DNA of 64,000 bases, taken from contig NZ_CP015423.1 of assembly GCF_001719045.1 (NCBI RefSeq), forward strand, positions 186,001-250,000, in the 5' to 3' direction. The stretch is from Paenibacillus polymyxa. GTDB lineage: Bacteria > Bacillota > Bacilli > Paenibacillales > Paenibacillaceae. A model generated the notes under the pieces. That model ran no database searches, was not told the origin of the DNA, and was given only the letters and a program-made list of their open reading frames with translations. Positions 18,982 to 28,265 of this stretch are shown one piece after another; within the stretch, counting starts at the first letter, position 1; each line of letters opens with the position of its first letter. Both the position numbers and the translations under genes were made by a program.

Positions 18982-21066
18982 TTACTGAATTTTTTGTATT
19001 TGCTCATAATAGTTATCCATTTGAACAAAACTCATGCCGATCAACGGAATCACCAAATATAAAAAGATAAGACCATACATCGGGGCAAAACCAATCATCC
19101 TTCCCCAGATAGCCTTGCTGTCTATTATTTTTTCATACTCCTGTCTTCTTTGTTCGAAATAGTAGGACATATGGGATTCCAAATCATCAAAGGCCTCACG
19201 AATCGTAATTTTACCCAAAGATAAATGGAGCTTGTCCACTAGACGCTGAAACTCCGGCAAAGGTGCCTCTTCTTTTAACAAGTCAAGAGCTGCCTCTGGC
19301 CCATGTTCATAATGAAGCAAACATTTTTGCAGAGGTCTTTTGAATATAACTGAAAATCTGTTCAGCCACTCCAATATTTCTTCGACAGACATTCGTTCCA
19401 TAACCCGCAAAATGGAAATAACTGTTTGAAATTGATACACCTCGTGCCTCATATCCAACCGACGCATTTTTCGTTGCAAATATAATAAAAGCATAGGCAT
19501 TTGATAGGCTACATACCCAACAATCAAACTAATCAGCACTTCCCACCACTTGATGTATTCATCATTCCAATCTTTCAGCTTTTGGAGAATACGCCGAGTA
19601 TTTGTGGATAGCTGTTCAGGAGTAACAGTTCCATTGGCATTATGTTCTAAAGCAGCGTACGTTCGTTCGTATGTGCTGTCCGCTCTCATGTTCAGCAAAT
19701 GCATGATTTTGCGATCAATCCCACTCTGCTTCAAAGCTTCTTTTTGCTCCATCGGACTTAAATGTCCAAACATTTGACCCGATTGTACCGGGGCGTGAAG
19801 GATATGCGTTTTCTCAGCTTCATGTAAAAAAAATATCGTACTAATACTGAGAACCAAACCTACGATAAAAAGAGCTATTCTGCGTATGTAGAGCCACTCC
19901 AGCTTTATCTCCGCACCACTTTCTTTTAATAGACGGGTTATCTGGAAATAAGAAGATATATGCTGACGCGGAATTAAAGAATCCACCACATTACGGATGA
20001 TGGGAAAACGGTATAGCTTCTGTTCCCAAACCCTCCGTCCTCTACCCGCACGATATCCTGTTTCATCGGTCTGTTGAAGCTTCTGTAACAGAAAATAAGA
20101 TACGATTATCACAATATAAACGGACAATTTCGTGATATAACCCAATTTTCCCTGATAAAACTCATCCATGGATGGAAAGCTGGATCTCGCCCATGTCTCG
20201 ATTGGGGTGGTAAAGAAAACAGGTGCCAGTGCGATCACGTTTAGACTTTTTAATAGATAGTCCAGTTTATTTCTTCGCAGCAACTCCAACTGGATTTCGC
20301 GTGCGAGACTGCCGAGCCCCTTCAAATAAATGGAGCCCCCCTCCTCAATCCGATCACCAAACTCCATTACCATATACGAGATACCGGCAAATGCTTTTAA
20401 AAATCGATTAGGAGCCGACTCATAGTATCTTTCCAATGCTTCGTGCGGATCAACATCTGTTAGCGCCTCATGGATGAGTCGTGCGTGTCTCCCAGCCTCT
20501 GCCTCCGCCAAATCGGCCGCTTCGGATATGGCTTCCTCCACCATACCGTGCTGATGGTAATAATGACGTACATTGGCGAATAATTCGATCATCTGTGCAA
20601 GTAGCCTTTTTTCCATCCGGCTAATGGCCATATCCAAAATAAGACTGTTGATTACCACTCCGCATAAAACGGCCAATATAGCAAACTCTATTCCTGGCTT
20701 CATCATGACCAGTACAACGCCACTGCAAGCAAAAGCCCCCCAGATGAACAGTGTCATCTTCATAGTCTGTAGGCGAAGCTTGTACTCATCGTAGGCATGC
20801 TGACCAGCTAGTCGCTTACGTACACTCGTGATGTAGCCAGATAAGAAAGGGACCTTCATACATAGCGTGTACAACTTATGCAGTAAGGCTTGCAGCTCAC
20901 GTTGCAGTACCGCTTTTCCCTTACGTCCTTCCTGCACAGAATAAATTCGTCCTCTGCGAACTGCATGACTACTACGCTTATGCAACCCCCACAAAACTAT
21001 ATATAGAAGCGCAAAGCTCCCACCTGATATAAGTAAAATCCATAATGAAATTTCTTTAAGACTCAT
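18982..21066 (-). CDS. TadB-TadC fusion-like inner-membrane platform protein
   Basis: 694 aa with two type II secretion F-like regions, each followed by membrane helices: the first around residues 150-320 (MIELFANVRHYYHQHG, then LNVIALAPVFFTT and VYIVIIVSYFLLQ), the second around 540-690 ending in MIGFAPMYGLIFLYLVIPLIG. Separate TadB and TadC are the norm in Tad systems, so this looks like both in one chain. It would form the membrane platform driven by the CpaF-like ATPase. GGGAGGAAGACT precedes the ATG; it overlaps the upstream frame by 11 bases. Confidence 0.78.
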   Translation of the reverse strand: MSLKEISLWILLISGGSFALLYIVLWGLHKRSSHAVRRGRIYSVQEGRKGKAVLQRELQALLHKLYTLCMKVPFLSGYITSVRKRLAGQHAYDEYKLRLQTMKMTLFIWGAFACSGVVLVMMKPGIEFAILAVLCGVVINSLILDMAISRMEKRLLAQMIELFANVRHYYHQHGMVEEAISEAADLAEAEAGRHARLIHEALTDVDPHEALERYYESAPNRFLKAFAGISYMVMEFGDRIEEGGSIYLKGLGSLAREIQLELLRRNKLDYLLKSLNVIALAPVFFTTPIETWARSSFPSMDEFYQGKLGYITKLSVYIVIIVSYFLLQKLQQTDETGYRAGRGRRVWEQKLYRFPIIRNVVDSLIPRQHISSYFQITRLLKESGAEIKLEWLYIRRIALFIVGLVLSISTIFFLHEAEKTHILHAPVQSGQMFGHLSPMEQKEALKQSGIDRKIMHLLNMRADSTYERTYAALEHNANGTVTPEQLSTNTRRILQKLKDWNDEYIKWWEVLISLIVGYVAYQMPMLLLYLQRKMRRLDMRHEVYQFQTVISILRVMERMSVEEILEWLNRFSVIFKRPLQKCLLHYEHGPEAALDLLKEEAPLPEFQRLVDKLHLSLGKITIREAFDDLESHMSYYFEQRRQEYEKIIDSKAIWGRMIGFAPMYGLIFLYLVIPLIGMSFVQMDNYYEQIQKIQ

Positions 21067-21576
21067 AGTCTTCCTCCCAATAGCGGGTCAAAAAACTGCG
21101 GAAATCTCTGGCATCCTTTACATTCATCTGCTCACACATTTCTTTTGCACTTTTGGCTGTTAAGGGCTCCATCGGTATATAGCTTCCGTTCCGATATTCC
21201 ATAACGTGGCGATAACTGTAGCTCAATGAAGCATTGGAGCCTGCATCCGTATGATCCGGGTCACACGGCACACATTCTGTGATCCGTTCGATGTAGCGTC
21301 GCCCCTCCGCATCACGTTTGAGATGCACATCAAAGTTAATGACATGAACTACCTGTTCCTCAGCGATGCCTTCATGCTGAAATACTCCTGTTTTGAGCAA
21401 TGAATTACGAAGTGAAAACACGAGATCACGAAATGTTTTGGCATGATGAGTAAAAATGGTGAACAGACTGGCAACCTGCGACATTTGAATCATCCAAGCA
21501 GCTACTTCATCACTTGCTACTTCGCCTAGGATATTGACGGTTCCATCTGTTTTTTTCTGCAAGTCAAGCCCTTGTT
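21056..21576 (-). pseudogene. CpaF-like secretion ATPase, C-terminal fragment after a frameshift
   Basis: Reads GLDLQKKTDGTVNILGEVAS onward, which continues the ATPase domain of the frame ending at 21564 but in another frame. It includes the Walker B/Glu region (VNILGEVAS), the His box IFTHHAKT and the C-terminal part through the end. The open frame extends back to 21688, but family-like sequence begins only at about 21576. Without the upstream Walker A it cannot be functional alone. The shift is one base at a CAAACAAGG run near 21571-21580. Confidence 0.75.
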
Positions 21577-22892
21577 TGTCCTGAAATATGGTCCGTTTCT
21601 CGAAAGGTAAGAATGTTACGGCGACTGTAAATGCTGCGCAGATGCAGTTCAAAGGCCATTTCCTGAACACGAAGCGTATACGAAGCATAAATATGCTTGA
21701 CCATCGCCATTAACAACGTCGTCTTACCTGAACCCTGCGCGCCTGTAATAGCAGTAATCCGGCTGCCTTTCATTAAATAAGAAAGTAGTTGGATTGGAAA
21801 ATCAGCATTCTGTCCCTTAATTAACTGTTCCAGCGATGCGCTTTGAATATCGAATTTACGAACAAAGAAAGCCCACGATTCTGAGAAAGGAGGGCGCACC
21901 ACCACTACCCGTGACCCATCCTTCATTTCGTTGACCTTATAACCATTCGCTTCGGAAAGCTGGCCCGGGTAATTGTATTTGTAAATATTTTGGCACACCC
22001 TTTTAAGTTCACGCTCAGATCCGAAGGAAAGGAACGAAAGATGGATCGTTTTACCTTTATAAAAAATCCACACGCTCTCATAACCATTGGCAGTAGACGC
22101 AGATGTTTGTTCAAATGCATACCCATCCGAAGGCCAGTCTGATGATGCAGGAATCCCACCTTCCGGCATACCACTGACACCCCCACTTACACCGTCGATC
22201 CGCTGGTCACGAATATCATCAATGACGGAAAAGCCTTTGTAATGCTGATAAATGCGTTGGACAATAATATCCACTTTCTCCAAAAAGGAAAGAGGGCGGT
22301 ACTCACAGTCATAGATATAACGAATATCCTCTGCGGTAACGAGATAACTTCCATCTTCTTCACCTTGCTGTGAATACCTCATTTCGGCCAAGTCATAAGT
22401 ATCCAATAAACGTGATAGTGCATCAGCGCCAAACTTCTGCTGGTATTGGTAAAATATAATTTCGAATTGATCCTGTATGCTAAACAACTCAGGTCTGGAG
22501 AATGGCATAACAGTATCGACGATTTTCTCGTTCAAGCCGTAACCGTTAATCAGAAGCTCAGCCATCAGATTTTTAACAAAACGTTTATCTCCAATGCTGC
22601 CATTGGCACAGTCCTTTAACGCCCTGCGTAGTTCCGCCCTTTGATGGATACGCCGTCTATATTCCTCTTCATGCAATCCGGCATCCGCCATCTGGCTATG
22701 ACTCAGTTCATGAAGTGCATTTTTGATATACTCTATTAATGTTTCGAATGTGGCATCTTCGTTCTTTTTTTCTACCCGAAGGGTTGAATGTCGCGAGTGA
22801 AGATTCCCTCGATATTTAACAATAATCAGTACGATGCACATCAGTACTATGCAGGTAAGAATCAATCCGTTGATCATTTGAGCGGACAGCAT
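21564..22892 (-). CDS. CpaF-like secretion ATPase, N-terminal fragment before a frameshift
   Basis: Starts with a membrane helix (INGLILTCIVLMCIVLIIV), unusual for CpaF, then the amino-terminal domain and the Walker A motif AITGAQGSGKTTLL near residue 385, ending prematurely after ISGQTRA. In CpaF proteins the next residues should be Gly-Leu-Asp-Leu-Gln, which are present one base out of frame. The two pieces together would give about 610 aa. Either a real inactivating indel, a sequence error, or less likely programmed frameshifting. GAGAGGGG precedes the start. Confidence 0.78.
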   Translation of the reverse strand: MLSAQMINGLILTCIVLMCIVLIIVKYRGNLHSRHSTLRVEKKNEDATFETLIEYIKNALHELSHSQMADAGLHEEEYRRRIHQRAELRRALKDCANGSIGDKRFVKNLMAELLINGYGLNEKIVDTVMPFSRPELFSIQDQFEIIFYQYQQKFGADALSRLLDTYDLAEMRYSQQGEEDGSYLVTAEDIRYIYDCEYRPLSFLEKVDIIVQRIYQHYKGFSVIDDIRDQRIDGVSGGVSGMPEGGIPASSDWPSDGYAFEQTSASTANGYESVWIFYKGKTIHLSFLSFGSERELKRVCQNIYKYNYPGQLSEANGYKVNEMKDGSRVVVVRPPFSESWAFFVRKFDIQSASLEQLIKGQNADFPIQLLSYLMKGSRITAITGAQGSGKTTLLMAMVKHIYASYTLRVQEMAFELHLRSIYSRRNILTFRETDHISGQTRA

Positions 22893-23750
22893 TTAAGCGC
22901 CCCTCTCCAAAGCCTTGAGTCGAAGATCGGACTCTGCCGCCTCCAGAATAGCTTTGCTGATATGTCGTATACTCTGCGCCCATCCTACGGGCATAAAAAG
23001 CTTGCGATGCTGCTCTTTTCCACTTCGTACCTCACGTTGCACATGGCCGATCACATCCCTGCGGTTCCATGCGTCCATAAATCCGGTGCTATAAGGGACT
23101 GTATACAAAGCACCTTTGTAGCCATATCTCCTGCGAATATTCGTTTCATTCACTTGAGAATGCACATCATATTTCCCAAGTACTATTAATAAGGGCAATG
23201 ATGAGTAGGTAGATAACGGAGACACGGATTCAAAATAAGCATCTAATTCTCGCATATTCTGAGTGAGTGAAAGAACGGCCAGTTTGGCTCGTGCACATGC
23301 TTCATGCTGTACAGCCCCCCACCCTGCTCCACTTCCTGCATCAATCAGCGTTAAATCATAATATTGATTCGCTGTATCTATTACTGCCCGTACAAGCCCT
23401 GGAGATAGTAACGGCGGTGCAGCTCCAAAGGTGGAGGTTCCCTCAAGTACATCCAAAGTATGTTCGAGTACAGGTGTCGTATAATTACGAATATTTTCTT
23501 TAGACAGTGCCCCTCGCAGAACTAAACGTGCGGCAGCATCCCAGCCCCCTTCCTGAAGCTGTAGGGTTGGATCGTCCATACCATACTCTTGTATAGGTAA
23601 TCCTGATTCAATACCGGTATATCTACGACCTAAATGTGTCAATAATAGTCTTCCTCTATATAGATTCCCTAAGGTAATTGCTATTGCTGCCGCCAAAGAG
23701 CTACTTCCACTAGCCCCCTTAATGGGGCTCCAAAACAAAATGGTACTCAT
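22893..23750 (-). CDS. CpaE/TadZ-like MinD-family protein with degenerate P-loop
   Basis: The amino terminus FWSPIKGASGSSSLAAAIAI corresponds to the deviant Walker A of ParA/MinD ATPases (KGGxGKT), but the P-loop Lys and Thr are replaced by Ser. A later DLTLIDAGSG matches the switch region. CpaE/TadZ proteins place Tad machines at the cell pole; many have lost ATPase activity. It shares a TAAATG junction with the ATPase gene and overlaps the next gene upstream by four bases, showing tight co-expression. Confidence 0.72.
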   Translation of the reverse strand: MSTILFWSPIKGASGSSSLAAAIAITLGNLYRGRLLLTHLGRRYTGIESGLPIQEYGMDDPTLQLQEGGWDAAARLVLRGALSKENIRNYTTPVLEHTLDVLEGTSTFGAAPPLLSPGLVRAVIDTANQYYDLTLIDAGSGAGWGAVQHEACARAKLAVLSLTQNMRELDAYFESVSPLSTYSSLPLLIVLGKYDVHSQVNETNIRRRYGYKGALYTVPYSTGFMDAWNRRDVIGHVQREVRSGKEQHRKLFMPVGWAQSIRHISKAILEAAESDLRLKALERGA

Positions 23751-24460
23751 GCCCTACTCCTTTCCGCACGCTTTAGCGCACGACGACTCACTTTTAATTC
23801 CCAACTCATCCATTCCCCAATACAACGGCATAATTCTTTCTTATACATTCTGGATAGCGGTTTTAGTAGTAGCTGTTTTTTATGCTCATTTTCCAGTTTC
23901 AGAGCAAGCAGCCCCTCATCCCATGGCAGAACATATGGCTCTTGCTGCCAAGAAGCCGGGAAATGGTTCATGTATTCCCACAGATACGGCTCCTCCACAC
24001 CACAATCCACAGCCTGTAAAAATAGCTTGTGAAATACAAGATCTTTGGGGAATTCGGGTTGACTGAATAAATGCTCAAGCCAATTCTGTCCGTTGTGCAT
24101 TAGCATACGGCTATAATCACTGACCCAAACTCGCAGTTCTGCCCCTTTCCAAACAGAAATTGGACAAAAATCAGGTAACTCTACATCCAAAATAACAATG
24201 TCATAAGCCTGCTCCGCCTTTTGATCAGTCATCATAACGGTATGCAGGTCTTCCCATGCTGTAAATCCAATTGCTACATCAAAACCACTAAACTGCGTAA
24301 TGGGAAGTGGTTTGTCGAGCATCCCTATGCTATACCGATACTGTCCCCGCAGCGTAGCATCCACAAGCAGTACCTGTTGGCCGGAAGCTGCTAATATGCT
24401 GCTGATATATAACAAGGTATCGCTTTTGTCACAAAGCCCGGCAAATATCCATGTTTTCAT
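23747..24460 (-). CDS. second MinD/CpaE-like protein, strongly degenerate
   Basis: WIFAGLCDKSDTLLYISSIL occupies the P-loop position but lacks the Gly-rich Lys-Thr core. QVLLVDATLRGQYRYS and DIVILDVELP follow the ParA fold pattern. The remainder (237 aa total) has no motif I recognise. It may pair with the product of the next gene in a non-hydrolysing complex. AAGGAACGG precedes the ATG. Confidence 0.62.
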   Translation of the reverse strand: MKTWIFAGLCDKSDTLLYISSILAASGQQVLLVDATLRGQYRYSIGMLDKPLPITQFSGFDVAIGFTAWEDLHTVMMTDQKAEQAYDIVILDVELPDFCPISVWKGAELRVWVSDYSRMLMHNGQNWLEHLFSQPEFPKDLVFHKLFLQAVDCGVEEPYLWEYMNHFPASWQQEPYVLPWDEGLLALKLENEHKKQLLLKPLSRMYKKELCRCIGEWMSWELKVSRRALKRAERSRA

Positions 24461-24482
24461 ACTTCCGTTCCTTTTCTCTCAT

Positions 24483-25469
24483 TTATTTGGCATACGGAGC
24501 AGAGCTTTCGCCCTGCGTCAGAATCTTTGTTTGTTCTTGATGATCCTGCTCGTTCTCATATTCATTTCTTGTATCATCTATCCCGCTTGCTGGGTTTTCT
24601 ATAGTAGCACCCGCATGCTGGGCTACAATTTCCTCACTCAAACTTCTTTCCACGGGTGTTGAAATCACATTGTTTGACGCATTAATTGCATTTTCAAGCG
24701 AATCCCGCAGCTGCTTGGACAGCTTTTGTTCAGCCACGCGTATCAAATTCGGATCACTATTCATTAACGCTAACACCTGCGCATTAGGCGGATAGGTCGG
24801 GATTGCCTTGGGCTGAAATTGGGGATCGACATATGTCAGGGCATAGATAGATGCTTTATGCAGATAAGCATCAACAATCGCACTCGAAAGCGATAATATT
24901 TCCTGCTCATTCAAAGTGACCCAGACAATTGGACCTTCCAGTCGAGAAATCTTCTTCTTAGATAATAGAATGTAATCCTGCCCTGTTGGAAATTGAATGC
25001 GGATATCCACTTCGTCACCCGACTTGAGGCTGTTGGGCAATACTACCACCTTTAGCTCACGGTTGCGTAAATCTTTAGGTGTGGGCTCATCAGCAGTAAC
25101 CATGGCCGATGTAAGCACAGATCCCTTTTTTAGCTCAATTTTGGCTGTGGTACCAGAAACCTCACTTTTATCTGTCAGCAAATTTGATGGGGCCTGAGAA
25201 CCGGGAACTTTAATTGCCTTCAAATCATTAGTTGCAATCTGTTCACCTGGAGAAATGTCACGGACAACCGCCCAACCTTTTTTCGCGGTTCGTTGCTCCT
25301 GTTCATACACTTTCCATTTCAGTTCTGCCTCTACCTCAGCCTGTTTCCTGACCTCATTCATCTGATGGATATTAACCATAAGGTAGCCAGCAAAGATAAT
25401 GCCAACAATCCCTGCACCAATACATCCGGCGTATAGCTTTTGTTTACTACTTTTTCTTAGCTTGGACAC
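24483..25469 (-). CDS. SAF-domain protein (CpaB/RcpC-like)
   Basis: An amino-terminal membrane anchor (LYAGCIGAGIVGIIFAGYLMV) leads into a SAF domain around residues 65-130 (AVVRDISPGEQIATNDLKAI, then IELKKGSVLTSAMV), the fold seen in CpaB/RcpC pilus-assembly proteins. The C-terminal 100 residues are polar and low-complexity. Starts at GTG 25467-25469 after GGGGAGAAG. In Tad systems this protein lies with the secretin; in a Gram-positive cell it may contact the wall. Confidence 0.78.
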   Translation of the reverse strand: MSKLRKSSKQKLYAGCIGAGIVGIIFAGYLMVNIHQMNEVRKQAEVEAELKWKVYEQEQRTAKKGWAVVRDISPGEQIATNDLKAIKVPGSQAPSNLLTDKSEVSGTTAKIELKKGSVLTSAMVTADEPTPKDLRNRELKVVVLPNSLKSGDEVDIRIQFPTGQDYILLSKKKISRLEGPIVWVTLNEQEILSLSSAIVDAYLHKASIYALTYVDPQFQPKAIPTYPPNAQVLALMNSDPNLIRVAEQKLSKQLRDSLENAINASNNVISTPVERSLSEEIVAQHAGATIENPASGIDDTRNEYENEQDHQEQTKILTQGESSAPYAK

Positions 25470-25510
25470 ACAACTTCTCCCCTGCCTCTTTTTGATATAT
25501 ACCGTTCTAT

Positions 25511-27001
25511 TTAGCGCTGTCGTTTAAGGAATCCGAAACGTTTTTTTCGGGTATCTGGAATGACTCCGCGAAACAGCTCGTCCAGCACCTGATCCATCTC
25601 ATCATCTTGTTCGAAGGGGTCTGAGTGGAACGGTAGAGCAAACACTTTATCGTGATCCAGCTCCTTACGAAGCCTGCGGACCGCTTCGGAGGGTGCCAAT
25701 GGCAAGCAGTAATTCCATTTGTGCTGCGGGTGGCGCTGAAGAGATCGGGCTAGCCCTGCTATATCCTGAACTCTCCATTCGGCCCCTGAGCCAACGACAA
25801 GCGGATAATCGGCTCTCAAGAATTCTTCCAGTCGTTCATTGTCCTGCCCACTCCCCAGGTCCAATACTATAAATCTATAGGAACCACCCAACAAAGAAAT
25901 GACATCCGCACGAGATGTTTGCCGCCAGTAGTGTACTCCATCAACTTCAAAACGCCGACTTGAACTCGATTGTCCAACGGATGTGCCTTCTACGACTTCT
26001 TGAAGTCGGGCAAATGCTTTGGCTGTGCTGTGCAGCTCAACCAAAGCTACGGAGCGGGTCCTTCGAGCCAGATAGTGGCTCACCGCAATTGCTGTATGAG
26101 TAGCACCGGAGCCGGCAGAGACACCCAATACAGCCACTACCCTTGTACCTGCATAATCCATTGAGGCATCATTAACGGATATTCCTTGTTGAGCAGGCTG
26201 AAAATCCGCACTGTGCCGCAGTTCTCCAATGACCTCCCCGGCAGATTGAAATCGTTCCTCAGGATGCTGACGCAGCAGTTTTCGAATCACCGGGATCAAT
26301 TGGCGGGGCAATTCTCCGCGAATATACCCTTCTACTCCCGCAGTCCACTCGCTATATTTGCCTCCTGTACATAGATACAATAGCAGCGCTCCCAAACTGT
26401 ATAAGTCTGAACGAGCATCCGTCTGACCTGCTCCATATTGCTCCGGGGCAGCGAAGCCCACTGTGCCCAGCTTTACCGTATCTTGATCCAGTTCAGCCTT
26501 ATAGCTCCTCGCTATTCCAAAATCAATCAGTATAAATTCCATTTCCGGTGTCAGCATAATATTCGTCGGTTTCAGATCCCGGTAAATGACTGGCGGTTGA
26601 CGGGTATGCAAATAATCCAACACATCCAGTACCTGCAAAGCGAATGGGACGATTTGCTCCTGTGGAATATAGCCTTCATAGCCCTTCATGTATGCTTCCA
26701 GCGTAATTCCTTCGATGTAATCCATGACCAGGTATACCGCACCAGATCGAGGATGCTCAAAAAAATCAACAATTCTCGGTAAACGTGGATGACTTAGCGA
26801 AATCAGCATCTCTGCCTCCGTACGTACAAGCTTCATCACTTGTGGCCCGGCAACCGACTCCTTCACCGCCCATTGCTTGCCTGGCAGTTTTAAATCCTCT
26901 GCCATGAACACGCGGCTCATTCCTCCCGAACCCAATGTGCGAACAATACGGTAACGCTCACCGACAATGGATCCGAATTCCAACTGTGATGGTTGCTTCA
27001 T
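25511..27001 (-). CDS. Hanks-type Ser/Thr kinase fused to a MinD/CpaE-like domain
   Basis: Residues 10-265 are a protein kinase: Gly loop LGSGGMSRVF, Lys in WAVKES, catalytic IYRDLKPTNIML (Tyr in place of His), DFGIA, and APEQYG. Residues 290-490 resemble a ParA/MinD domain: VVAVLGVSAGSGATHTAIAV at the P-loop position (Lys lost) and FIVLDLGSGQ. No membrane helix or PASTA repeats. It heads the Tad-like operon, so it probably senses or times assembly; the fusion suggests phosphorylation control of the CpaE-like proteins. GGAGGTAGGAG precedes the ATG. Confidence 0.85.
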   Translation of the reverse strand: MKQPSQLEFGSIVGERYRIVRTLGSGGMSRVFMAEDLKLPGKQWAVKESVAGPQVMKLVRTEAEMLISLSHPRLPRIVDFFEHPRSGAVYLVMDYIEGITLEAYMKGYEGYIPQEQIVPFALQVLDVLDYLHTRQPPVIYRDLKPTNIMLTPEMEFILIDFGIARSYKAELDQDTVKLGTVGFAAPEQYGAGQTDARSDLYSLGALLLYLCTGGKYSEWTAGVEGYIRGELPRQLIPVIRKLLRQHPEERFQSAGEVIGELRHSADFQPAQQGISVNDASMDYAGTRVVAVLGVSAGSGATHTAIAVSHYLARRTRSVALVELHSTAKAFARLQEVVEGTSVGQSSSSRRFEVDGVHYWRQTSRADVISLLGGSYRFIVLDLGSGQDNERLEEFLRADYPLVVGSGAEWRVQDIAGLARSLQRHPQHKWNYCLPLAPSEAVRRLRKELDHDKVFALPFHSDPFEQDDEMDQVLDELFRGVIPDTRKKRFGFLKRQR

Positions 27002-27036
27002 TATTCTCCTACCTCCTTTCTAAAGCAGACAACGCA

Positions 27037-27114
27037 AAAAAGGGAAAGCTGCCGCAAAATCAAATTTCCATGTCGCCATGAAAACCGTTTTCGCGGGATG
27101 CTTTCCCTTGATTT
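27037..27114 (-). ncRNA. structured element ending in a U-run, upstream of the Tad-like operon
   Basis: The minus strand has an outer stem GGGAAAGC/GCTTTCCC followed by TTTTTT, enclosing a second imperfect hairpin (CCGC/GCGG, AAAA/TTTT and TTTCATG-GCGA-CATGGAAA). It lies between the methyltransferase stop and the kinase start. It may simply be a terminator, but the internal structure could also be an attenuator or riboswitch-like leader. No known class was recognised. Confidence 0.55.
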
Positions 27115-27184
27115 AAACATGATTATTATTTTTAAGGAACAATTTGGATTTATTATATAGCACACCTGTATCTATTGTAAAGTA

Positions 27185-28243
27185 TTATTTTCCATACTTG
27201 ATCATGTACAGGGTAATTTCATCTCGGTTATGGAATAGCTGCTTAGCTCGCTGAATCTGCATGCCGGACTCCTCAAATGAAGCAATTACATCATGAATGA
27301 GCGCCAAGGGCTTTTTATGCATTAGCTTGACCGTAACGATAGCAGTACCACCACTTCGCAAACTATATAGTAAATCAGTAACGAGCCTTGCCATTTGCTT
27401 AGGACTCCAGCTCATATCACAAACCAGCAGATCGAACGAATTCTCTTTAAATTTGACTTCACTTGCATTTTTACGCAAAAAAGTCAGATTGGCGTACTTC
27501 ATCAGTGATGGCTCCATCTTTGCCGGATCAACCGCTGTAACTTTCAGTCCCCGCTCCAGTAAGAAGGAAGTCCATCCACCCGGTGCTGCCCCAATATCCA
27601 GTCCCTGACGGAAAGCGCCAAAATCTATGCCGAACGTTGCTTCTGCTTCCAATAGCTTGAATTTGGCACGAGAAATTTGTCCATCTTCTTTTTGAAAACG
27701 AACCGCGCCTCCGCTCCAATCCGATAGGTTATCCTCAGGACGTGATACACCTGCATACCACGTATCTGTATCTGCAAAAACGGACACAATAAGATCGGCA
27801 CCTTGTACTGTCTGCTCCATAGGTAGATCACTTATTTGTTCACTCAAAGCCTGCTTGAGCGCACCTGCGCTTTCAGTCCAACTGCTATTAGATCCTTTGC
27901 GCACTTGTAAAGAAACACGTTGATCCATCAGTTCCTTGCGGTTACGGATGAATGCAACCAGCCGTTCCTGCACCTGAACCAGGTCCGTTCCTTCTTCCTG
28001 AAAATGAACAGGAAACAAGTGACGTAAAAACATCGGCGGCTGAGCTGTAATTGTCCTCACTGCCTCAATTTCTTCCGCAGGTAATGTAGCCAGAAAAATT
28101 TCACCAGGTAAAAGCATCGTGCTTTTTACAGAGCCAAATAATCTTCTAAGCTCCTCTTGAGCATAGGGTGCAAAACCATGATTGGCCGTACAAACAAATC
28201 TTGATGATGACAAAGTAGATTCACTTTGTTCATCTGTACTCAT
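27185..28243 (-). CDS. SAM-dependent RNA methyltransferase (FtsJ/RlmM-like)
   Basis: An amino-terminal THUMP-like/RFM-like region is followed by a Rossmann methyltransferase with the SAM motif LDIGAAPGGWTSFLLERG, then VTAVDPAKM, DLLVCDMSWSPKQM and TAIVTVKLMHKKP. The K-D-K-type catalytic layout of FtsJ 2'-O-methyltransferases fits. RlmM modifies 23S rRNA C2498 in proteobacteria; the exact base here is unknown. The frame opens at 28333 inside the ABC gene, but GGAGGAAC before ATG 28241-28243 (MSTDEQSE) marks the real start, giving 352 aa. Confidence 0.85.
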   Translation of the reverse strand: MSTDEQSESTLSSSRFVCTANHGFAPYAQEELRRLFGSVKSTMLLPGEIFLATLPAEEIEAVRTITAQPPMFLRHLFPVHFQEEGTDLVQVQERLVAFIRNRKELMDQRVSLQVRKGSNSSWTESAGALKQALSEQISDLPMEQTVQGADLIVSVFADTDTWYAGVSRPEDNLSDWSGGAVRFQKEDGQISRAKFKLLEAEATFGIDFGAFRQGLDIGAAPGGWTSFLLERGLKVTAVDPAKMEPSLMKYANLTFLRKNASEVKFKENSFDLLVCDMSWSPKQMARLVTDLLYSLRSGGTAIVTVKLMHKKPLALIHDVIASFEESGMQIQRAKQLFHNRDEITLYMIKYGK

Positions 28244-28265
28244 ATATAGTTCCTCCAAAATAACA

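Noticed and set aside
27037..27114. Cyclic-di-GMP riboswitch
   Set aside because: The conserved aptamer segments of GEMM-I were not found in the right order; kept only as an unclassified structured element.
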